A DNA stretch of 64,000 nt from Pisaster brevispinus (taxonomy: Eukaryota; Echinodermata; Asteroidea; Forcipulatida; Asteriidae), in contig JAMKCF010000022.1 in NCBI GenBank assembly GCA_023634235.1, forward strand, positions 2,596,541 through 2,660,540. The letters are read 5' to 3'. The notes below the pieces were generated by a model. It was not told where the DNA came from. It searched no databases and saw nothing but the letters and a program-made list of their open reading frames with translations. Below are positions 54,946 to 64,000 of the stretch, in pieces (positions within the stretch are counted from its first letter, which is position 1; each line of letters opens with the position of its first letter). The position numbers and the translations under genes are program-made.

Positions 54946-55784
54946 GCTAAAATTCAAAAAGCATACAGAAGGCTTCATGCGTATGAAGCCTCAAGCATAT
55001 ACACTGCCAAGTCAATGCGATTCAACAAGCATACACCAGGCTTCACACGTACATTCGTACGAATCCTCAAGCGTATACACAATTTAAGGTGTAAGGTCCA
55101 GCATTTTTATATTGCGTTTTAGGCTTTAAAATGATGCCATAGGCTTTCCTGGTGCTTATTAACTGATATTGTCTTTGGATTTAAGTTGATTTTTAAGGGA
55201 TCATATATTGTTGAAAACTAAGAAAGACATTGAAAAATCCCAAACCGTTTTATAAAATATGAAGAACAACATAGTTTCCCCCTTCAAACCCCTCTTCTTT
55301 ACTAGGGTCACCGCTGGTATGTTAGTACATTTTGGTCTAAATATAACAAAATTAATGTGTTATAATTAGCTCAACATATGGAACAACATATATTTATGTT
55401 GGCTCAATACTTGCAATAGCTTAACCTCTCCTGTTATTTTTTGGAGAAAATCTTATGATTGGAAAATAGTCTTTTGCTCGATTTATGAAGGTGTGGCAAA
55501 GCTGGAAGCTATTTCTTGCCATCTTTCCAAGAGTTTTCAAGACTATCGGAATGCTTACCGGTATTTTTGAATGTTTTTTTAAATCGAAAAACCCATGTTT
55601 ATATAATTAAAGTGTGCAATCTTTAATTTGCATTATTCACTTCCCTTCTATTTCCCCTGAATCTCTTTCCAGTAAAGCATCGTCTGATACCCAAAGGTAA
55701 CGCTTTGATATGCAAATTACAAATTATTCACAGTGTGTGACGTATTCTTTGAGAGACGCCATGATGGCGACGTAGAAAGACTCC

Positions 55785-57263
55785 GTGTTTTCTCTGAAGA
55801 ATTTCAACAATTTATAGCGAATTCTGTCAACGAAACCACAGCAAAATGATTGAGGTAGGTTGAATAATACTTATAGAATCCACTTATTGAGTTCTTGCGG
55901 TTTATATGAGTTTTCAAAACAATAAATATAAAGCAAACATAGGCTTCGCCGTTGGGCGTAGCGGCAATCTTGAAATAAACGTGGCAATAGCCCAGGTTGG
56001 ACTCCTCCGTTACATACAACGCAGAATGCGATGGACACTGACGTCTTACCAGGAGTAGCGTGGCATGACATTTTATCCGATTCTTTGCTTCCACACAGAG
56101 CCATGAAATTGAGCCCATGTCTATTGGATTACCAACTAAATTATTAATCTTCGTAACTCTGATCATAACTTATTCCATATCCCCATGATCCCAGGGTTTT
56201 GAAATTGTGTTTCCATTTAAAAACATTTCCATCAAGTATCTGCAAAAAAAATGTCTTGTCTGCAACTCAAAGTTATAAATTCCACTTTGTATTGCTACAG
56301 CCATTTTCAGAGTTGAAGGAAATAATACATTCAATCTAAGTTGAAATGACATCTTACAGGTCAATTCACATCACACAATATATGTTGTACTTGAGCATAT
56401 CTTCTTCAACCTTCCTTTGAGCAATTAGTTGGTTTGGGCTTGACTTGATGTAGTGCTGCCTCTAGACTCAAGCCATGGAAGAGCTTCCATGAATCATATA
56501 AAACTGTCGCATCCGATGAAAATAATTATCTCTCCATTTGAGCAATTTGGCCATCTTTAGAAGTTTTTAGAACCAAAATGTAAAATGTTTCAGGACAGAC
56601 TTTGCCGAATCTTACAAGGTCCAAAAAACATGTACTGTTTTCACATTAAAAAAGTAAAATATAACATTTGTAGTAAAAAATATGGAAGAATTCAGGCACA
56701 CTGTGTGCCTTAAGTTCTCTTAAGTTACACTGCTTGACCCTGATGTTGTGAAGCCTTCATGTACAGAACACTATCTTTGCATGCAACTCTTTAAAAACAG
56801 CCTTCAACTGCTTACATGAAAAAGTTGTGGATTTCATTGACTGCTTATAAATTCAACGACTGCTCACAACTGTTTATGATAATGCCTTTGACTTCAAATG
56901 ACTGCTTCTGGACTGCTAATTAAGCAGTCGTTGTCACCAACTACTGACAGATTGCTTAATACATGTAATTCTAATGGACTGCCTAGTGAAGCAGTAGACT
57001 GCCAACAGACGTTCCCAACAGACTGCTTAATAAGCAGTTTTTATGGTAATGGTTACCATTAAACACTCCTTGGAAAGTTACTCCTCCAAATTTTTTTTTT
57101 TTTAAACCTCGCCTACATGTCAGATGAACAAACTTAGTTGTTTACTAATGTCTTTCATTTAATTCCACTCAGGTTTGTACCTTGTGCTGGCACTTCCCAT
57201 GTAACAAGCAGATTAGTTGCATCTTCAACTCAGCATGTCAAGCTCACACTCTAATACTCCAAG
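55785..57263 (+). CDS. Possible 5' exons of an unidentified gene (weak)
   Basis: A leader around 55745-55845 ends in gcaaaATGATTGAG|gtaggt (ATG 55846-55848, donor 55855). A second exon 57173-57263 has acceptor ccactcag and donor aag|gtaagt and stays open in the required frame (VCTLCWHFPCNKQISCIF...). The spliced start would be MIEVCTLCWHF. I do not recognise the protein, the peptide is short, and no third exon is visible before the repeat array. It could equally be a non-coding transcript or chance. Confidence 0.22.
55870..56110. repeat. Probable dispersed repeat between the candidate exons
   Basis: Sequence ending cacacagagccatgaaattg has the ...atgaaattgagccc ending common to the MITEs in this window. 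Its minus-strand open frames show no domain. Confidence 0.35.
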
Positions 57264-57398
57264 GTAAGTTTTATATGATACGTACCTCGTTATGTATAAA
57301 GGGATGGTATAAGCATGAGGTTCTTTGTCACTGAATGATCTACAAGCTCCTTTGTCACTGTACCAAAATCAAACACCAAAGTGAAAAGACAATATAAA

Positions 57399-57960
57399 CT
57401 AGACATACAGTGTTTGTAAACAACAAACACACAGGTGTTCGTGAGTGATGTCACATTGTGATTGAATGAACTGGTGACGACGTTTTACCATATCAACCCA
57501 ATGTCTGGTTCAGAAGTTAGACTGTTTTCCAATTTAATACTTCAACTGCCGGTTTAAACTGGAATTCAAGGTCAAATTTGGTCACACTTTGTTTAGCGTT
57601 TGTTATGTTTGTGAAGACAATTACGATGATTTATATATTGTAAAAATCTAATGTTTGGTTAAGAAGTTAATATTTTTTTGAATAATAAATATTAACTTCC
57701 GGTTTAAATCGGAAGTCAAGGTCAAATGGGGTATAATTCTATGTATCGTTTCTTCACTTGTTCCACACCTTCCCAAGGATGCATAGATTGTCAAAATCCA
57801 ATGTGTGGTTCAGAAGTTATGCTTTTTTGAAACATTAAATTTTGACTTTAATTTACCAAGACCATTCAGACAACGTATGGATTGTAACAATTCAATGTGT
57901 CAGTCATTGATGACGTCATCAAATAACACGCCGTGCTCTTGTGAAAAATAAAATCGTACA
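57399..57960 (-). mobile_element. Helitron-like end plus internal ~145-bp repeats
   Basis: On the minus strand a hairpin (gtgtttgt...acaaacac, 57410-57430) is followed by CTAG-T (57399-57402). To the right are three imperfect repeats marked by aatgtctggttcagaagtta (about 57509, 57651, 57800), each near an aaccggaagt-type palindrome, then tgatgacgtcatca at 57903-57916. Confidence 0.5.
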
Positions 57961-58365
57961 TATTATTTGAAAGGGCAGAGAGTAAAATGTTTTCAGTTTA
58001 TATGTAGCGACATTTTCTGACTTCCCTTTCATCGTGGCTACAGATCTCGATACGAAGCTTGAAAATACTCACAAGTACAACTATCAAATATGCCATTCAC
58101 TGAATCAAATTAATTTTTAACAAAAACTGATTCTTTATTGATTAATAAATCACAATTAGTTTACACAAGCTATATTATTCATTGACATTATTAAATTAAT
58201 AATTTTTAGAATTTTTCAACAGGAATTCAATTAAAGTTGGATTCTCATTACATGTACAGTTGATGATGATGTCGTTAGAAAAGGTCAAGCAGACTGTAAG
58301 CTGTCAGTTGTATTTTATAAATGGCTGGCTTGACTTTTGGACATTGTTTTGAAAAACAGTATTAA

Positions 58366-61300
58366 CTAGAAATGTGTTTGTGCACAAACACAAGCTGTTT
58401 CTGAACAATCAGTGAGGTCACTATAAATGTCATCTAGAACAGCTCATTATAATGTGTATACATGATCGCACTTATACATGGGGAGATATACGACTTCGAA
58501 AAAGGCACCTTTAATGCCGCGTCACGTGACCCCCGATGACGTCATTGATCTGAAATTTCACACATAATGATGGCTGCCTGACGGGCAACATTTATGTGTA
58601 AAAAGAATTTGCATTATATCACGTTTTATTAGCAATTTATGACAAAAAGGTGCAAAAAATGAAAAAATCATAAAAAATCATGTGATGACATCATCATGAC
58701 GTCATTTCAAAATTTACAAGGACTTCCCAATATCTAACAACCTAGCAAGTTTCAACATGATCGCATTAATACTTCGGGAGATATACGACTTCAAAAAAGG
58801 CACCTTTAATGCCGCGTCACGTGACCCCCGATGACATCATTGATCTGAAATTTCACACATATGATGGCTGCCTGACGGTCAACATATGTGTAAATTTTGA
58901 AGTGATTACACAAAACTTCGCCACACACATCTTCAAAAGTCCATTTTGAACAGTTTACAACCTGCCGCTAGAGGGCGCTCGTGTGTATCATGACGTCATC
59001 GGTATGTTTTTTTAAATTCACACCCTTGCCAGACACTAACATCGTTGAAAGCATGTTCATAACATTTAGCACTTTTTAATTACAAGGCACTTCCGGTTTC
59101 GACCGGAAGTAGAGGTCAAATGAGGTCACGCACCCTGAATAAAATGAAGACCTTATTTATCCCTATACAATCCCGCAAACAGAAACCTACGGTCTCTTGA
59201 GGTTGATTTGATACAGATTTTCAAATATTTAAAATATAAACCTTTAAGATGACGTCACGTGACAGGTGATGACGTCACGATCACAAATTTCTCATAGGAC
59301 CATCTGTGGGTGGTGGTCTAAGTATGTACCAAGTCTGAAGTTGATGAGATTTACGAAAGTACCCAAAGTGGATTGTTTAAAAACGTGTACAAACCCTATG
59401 GGAAAAAATGCATCTTTAATGTTACGTAACCCGACATCTTATGACGTCACGATCACGAATATCTTCTAGGACCATCTGTGGGTGGTGTTCTAAGTATGTA
59501 CCAAGTCCCAAATCAACCGGTTTGAATAAAGTGCCAAAGTGGATGGGTAGAAGAAACGTGTGTTAAACCTATGAAGAAACAGTCTGAAAAAGGAGACAAA
59601 AACCCCAAAAACTAGACATATTGCATTTGTGCACAAATGCCGAGCTGTTTCGCCATACTTTTTTCAAATTACTCAATTGAATTTGAAAGTTGTTTGTATT
59701 CAAAGCAGTAATGATGTATCAAGCCTGTTTTAAAAAGAATTTGGATTAAACCACGTTTTGTTAGCAATTTATGACTTAAAGGGGCAAAAAACGAAAAAAA
59801 TCATTAAATATCAGGTGATGACGTCATCACGACGTCATTTAAGAATGTACAAGAACTTGCCAATATCTAACGACCTACCAAGTTTCAACATGATCGCACT
59901 TATACTTCGGGAGATATATGACTTCAAAAAAGGCACCTTTAATGTCGCGTCACGTGACCCCCGATGACGTCATCAATCTGAAACTTCACACATATGATGG
60001 CTGCCTGACTTTTAACATGTGTGTAAGTTTTGAAGTGATTACACAAAAGTTCTCCACACACATCTTCAAAAAGTCCATTTTGAACAGTTTTCAACCTGCC
60101 GCTAGAGGGCGCTCTTGTGTATCGTGACGTCATCGGTATTTTTTTTTAAATGCACACCCTTGCCAGACAATAACATCGTTGAAAGCAACTTCATAACTAT
60201 TTCCACTTTTGAATTACAAAGCACTTCCTGTTTAGACCGGAAGTAGAGGTCATGTGAGGTCATGCACACTGAATAAAATGAAGACCTAATTTATCCCCAC
60301 CCAATCCCGCAAACAGAAACCTACGGTCTCTTGTGGTTGATTTGATATAGATTTTCAAATATTTAAAAAAGGGAAACTTTAAGATGACGTCACGTGACAG
60401 GTGATGACGTCATCATGACATAATTGTTTTAAAATCATCATTGCACCAATGCCTTTCATCACTGAAAGTTTCATTGCAATTGCTCCTTAGGAACTATGCA
60501 AAAAGCCACTTAGAACGAATTTTGTCTGAAAAATACAAATTAAAACTAGACATGTTGCATTTGTGCACAAATGCCGAGCTGTTTCGTCATAACTTTTTCA
60601 AATTACTCAACTGAATTTGAAAGTTTTTTTTGTATTCAAAGTAGTTATGACGTTCAAGCCTGTTTAAAAAAGAATTTGGATTATACCACGTTTTGTAAGC
60701 AATTTATGACTAAAAGGTGCAAAAAATAGAAAAAATCATAAAAAATCATGTGATGACGTCATTATGACGTCATTTCAGAATTTACAAGAACTTGCCAATA
60801 TCCAACAACCTACCAAGTTTCAACATGATCGCACTAACACTTAGGGAGATATACGACTTTAAAAAAGGCACCTTTAATGCCGCGTCACGTGACCCCTGAT
60901 GACGTCATCGATCTGAAATTTCACACATATGATGGCTGCTCGACGATCAACATGTGTGTAAATTTTGAAGTGAATACACAAAACTTCACCACACACATCT
61001 TCAAAAAGTCCATTTTGATCAGTTTTCAACCTGCCGCTAGAGGGCGCTCTTGTGTATTGTGACGTCATCGGTAATTTTTTTTAATTACCCACCCTTGCTA
61101 GACAATAACATCGTTGAAAGCAACTTCTTAACTATTTCCACTTTTGAATAACGAGGCACTTCCGGTTTCGACCGGAAGTAGAGGTCATGTGAGGTCACGC
61201 ACACTGAATAAAATGAAGACCTAATTTATCCCTATACAATCCTGCAATCAAAAACCTACGGTCTCTTGTGGCTGATTTGTTACTGATTTTCAAATATTTA

Positions 61301-63340
61301 AAATAGAAACCTTTAGGATGACGTCACGTGACATGTGATGACGTCATCATGACATCATTGTTTTAGGATCATTATTGCACCAATGCCTTTCATCACTGAA
61401 AGTTTCATTGCAATTGCCCATTAGGAACTATGCAAAAGGCCGCTTAGAACGAACGTGTGTTATCTCAATGGCTCTTTTTACTGAAACAGACAAATAAAAA
61501 AAGGAAACTAGACATGTTGCATTTGTGCACAAATGCCGAGCTGTTTCGCCTTAACTTTTTGAAATTAATCAACTGAATATGAAAGTTTTTTTTGTATTCA
61601 AAGCAGTTATGACGTATCAAGCCTGTTTAAAAAAGAATTTGGATTATACCATGTTTTGTTAGCAATTTATGACTTAAAGGGGCAAAAAACGAAAAAAAAA
61701 TCATTAAAAATCATGTGATGACGTCATCACGACGTCATTTCAGAATTTACAAGAACTTGCCTATATCTAACGACCTACCAAGTTTCAACATGATCGCACT
61801 AACACTTAGGGAGATATAGGACATTAAAAAAGGCACATTTAATGCCGCGTCACGTGACCCCCGATGACGTCATCGATCTGAAATTTCACACATATGATGG
61901 CTGCTTGACGATCAACATGTGTGTAAATTTTGAAGTGATTACACAAAACTTCACCACACACATCTTCAAAAAGTCCATTTTGATCAGTTTTCAACCTGTC
62001 GCTAGAGGGCGCTCTTGTGTATTGTGACGTCATCGGTATTTTTTTTGTAATTGCCCACCCTTGCCAAACAATAACATCGTTGAAAGCAACTTCATAAAAA
62101 GTTCCACTTTTGAATTACAAGGCACTTCCTGTTTCGACCGGAAGTAGAGGTCATGTAAGGTCACGCACACTGAATAAAATGAAGACCTAGTTTATACCCA
62201 CCCAATCCCGCAAACAGAAACCTACAGTCTTTTGTGGTTGATTTGATATAGATTTTCAAATATTTAAAAAAAGGAAACTTTAAGATGACGTCACGTGACA
62301 GGTGATGACGTCATCATGACATCACTGTTTTAGGATCATTATTGCACCAATACCTTTCATCACTGAAAGTTTCATTGCAATCGCTCATTGGGAACATTGC
62401 AAAATAACACATACAATAGTTTTTGGCTGAAACATACAAATAAAAAAAATAATAATAAAAAAAACTTTAACAAAAACAAGAGCTGTTTCGCTGCGCTTTG
62501 CTGCGAAACAGCTAAAAAAACTTTAACGAAAACAAGAGCTGTTTCGCTGCGCTATGCTGCGAAACAGCTAAAAAAACAAAAACAAAAACTTTAACGAAAA
62601 CAAGAGCTGTTTCGCTGCGCTTTGCTGCGAAACAGCTAAAAATAGACATAATTGCATTTGTGCACAAATGCCGAGCTGTTTCGCCATAACTTTTTCAAAT
62701 AACGCAATTGAATATGAAAGTTTTTTGTATTCAAAGCAGTTATGATGTATCAAGCCTGTTTAAAAAAGAATTTGGATCATATCGCTTGTTATTATCAATT
62801 TATGACAAAAAGGTGCAACATTTTTTTTTAAAATCATTAAACAATCATGTGATGACGTCATTTCAAAATTTACAAGAACTTGTCAATATCTAACAACCTA
62901 CCAAGTGTCAACATGATCGCACTTATACTTCGGGAGTTATACGACTTCAAAAAAGACACCTTTGATGCCGCGTCACGTGAGCCCCGATGACGTCATTGAT
63001 CTGAAACTTCACACATATGATGGCTGTCTGACGATCAACATATGTGTAAATTTTGAAGTGATTACACAAAACTTCGCCACACACATCTTCAAAAAGTCCA
63101 TTTTGATCAGTTTTCAACCTGCCGCTAGAGGGCGCTCTTGTGTGTTGTGACGTCATCGGTATTTTTTTTAATTGCCCACCCTTGCCAGACAATAACATGG
63201 TTGAAAGCAACTTCATAACTATTTCCACTTTTGAATTACAAAGCACTTCCTGTTTTGACTGGAAGTAGAGGTCATGTGAGGTCATGCACACTGAATAAAA
63301 TGAAGACCTAATTTATCCCCAATCCCGAATTTTGAACTTT
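58366..63340 (-). mobile_element. Head-to-tail array of Helitron-like units (~0.93-1.13 kb each)
   Basis: Five units share one order: CTAG + palindromic hairpin (gcatttgtgcacaaatgc or variant), gagctgtttcg, tgatgacgtcatcatgacgt, ccgcgtcacgtgaccc, ccgctagagggcgctc, acttccggtttcgaccggaa, gaggtcatgtgaggtcac, gatgacgtcacgtgacaggt. Hairpin/CTAG ends are at 58366, 59612, 60546, 61508 and 62642 (last degraded to ATAG); the ccgctagagggcgct marker is at 58965, 60099, 61034, 61999 and 63122. On the minus strand, hairpin then about 5-7 bases then CTAG-T is a Helitron 3' terminus. ORFs in the units are mirror artefacts; no Rep/helicase, so non-autonomous. Confidence 0.8.
62480..62637. repeat. Three tandem copies of a 33-bp hairpin
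   Basis: agctgtttcgc...gcgaaacagct with loop tgcgctttgct (or tatgct) repeats three times, separated by taaaaaaactttaacgaaaa-type A-rich linkers. It sits at the junction of two array units and reuses their gagctgtttcg motif. Confidence 0.93.
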
Positions 63341-64000
63341 GAATAAACTACTGTAAATTTACCTCTTGGGAAAGTTACAGATCAAAGAAGCACACAAGTG
63401 AAGATTAGAATTCAAAGCCTTGGATGACTTTGGACTCCCCATTAGCATGATTTTATTGAGGAACAATCTTAGTAGACATCTAACAGAAGCATTGAAGACT
63501 GAAGATGGCTCATATTGAAAGCTGCATCTCCAGTTTCTGTGTTGCACTCCTTCCCAGGCATCAGACTCTTATCCTGCCATCAGACTCTGTTTAATATGTT
63601 TCATGATCATTGTAGGGCCTGTTAGTTAATAGTAAATCAAGATGAAGCTGGTAAAATAAACAAAATTCAAGACATAAAACATTTCAAGATTAGATAGTAA
63701 CGAGTAGAAGGTGCGCATACTGTTTTAGAAGTGAACAACTTATGAATGAAAACCTTCCATCGAGGGGTTGTGAAATATTTATGCTACAATACTTAGTTGG
63801 CGGAACACATTTTTGTCAAATCTAACCATTTTCTGACACTAGTGACAGTGCCAGCAATCATACCATACTGCCCAATTCTACCTCCTCCATGATCATACTA
63901 AACGTTCCTTAGTTTTAATAACCTCACTACGTGATAATTTAAGGATAATCTTTATTAACATAACTGTGCATTACATACGGAACACACAATCATTCTGAAA
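63341..64000. other. Right edge, no assignable feature
   Basis: AT-rich. A 62-codon open frame on the minus strand (63359-63547), with a donor-like gtaaat just below it, could be an exon, but I recognise no homology and leave it uncalled. Confidence 0.4.

Noticed and set aside
55804..56166. 120-codon minus-strand ORF
   Set aside because: Overlaps a MITE-like repeat ending in atgaaattgagccc; no domain recognised.
62480..62637. CRISPR-like repeat/spacer pattern
   Set aside because: The spacers are A-rich linkers, there are only three units, and the context is an animal genome transposon.
59939..63291. Recurrent ~62-codon ORFs on both strands in the array
   Set aside because: They recur because the DNA unit recurs; both strands are open because of palindromic motifs, and no known domain appears.
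63359..63547. 62-codon minus-strand ORF at the right edge
   Set aside because: Could be an exon of a gene outside the window, but there is no homology and no confirmed acceptor, so it was not called.

Overview
This is eukaryotic genomic DNA: genes are split by long AT-rich introns with canonical GT...AG borders, and coding sequence is only about 7% of the window. The protein sequences, and a dense load of short foldback elements, tRNA-derived SINEs and Helitron-like repeats, suggest a marine deuterostome invertebrate, most likely an echinoderm (perhaps a sea star). The lineage is inferred from general similarity, not from a search.

Layout. (1) 393-27825, plus strand: fourteen exons of a kinesin-8 gene, KIF19. 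They encode 940 residues from the middle of the motor domain to the stop; roughly the first 150 residues, with the P-loop, lie upstream of the window. Its introns carry most of the foldback elements, SINEs and local tandem duplications described here. (2) 27826-35383: KIF19 3' flank with a roughly 22-bp minisatellite and several MITE copies. (3) 35384-41717, minus strand: a complete two-exon gene for the USH1G (SANS)/ANKS4B scaffold family, 408 residues, with ankyrin repeats, a basic central region, a SAM domain and a C-terminal DTQL PDZ ligand. (4) 41718-51305: a transposon graveyard with nested inverted-repeat elements (43135-45579), several foldback elements, a 919-bp element with a 6-bp target duplication, and a decayed DIRS-like retroelement on the minus strand. 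(5) 51322-52835, plus strand: complete COX6B1 (cytochrome c oxidase subunit 6B), 84 residues in two coding exons. (6) 54236-54945: degenerate tandem repeats of about 178 bp. (7) 55785-57263: possible 5' exons of an unidentified gene, weakly supported. (8) 57399-63340: a head-to-tail array of about 0.93-1.13 kb Helitron-like units, each carrying a CTCF-like motif, several TGACGTCA palindromes, an AGGTCA DR4 and, usually, an ETS palindrome.

KIF19 controls ciliary length by depolymerising microtubules at cilium tips, and USH1G/ANKS4B organise actin-based hair bundles and brush borders. They converge here head-on, tail to tail. COX6B1 is a mitochondrial housekeeping gene with no evident functional link. 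I found no RNA genes, CRISPR arrays or prokaryotic-style systems. The most unusual structure is the transposon array that amplifies what look like architectural and transcription-factor binding sites.
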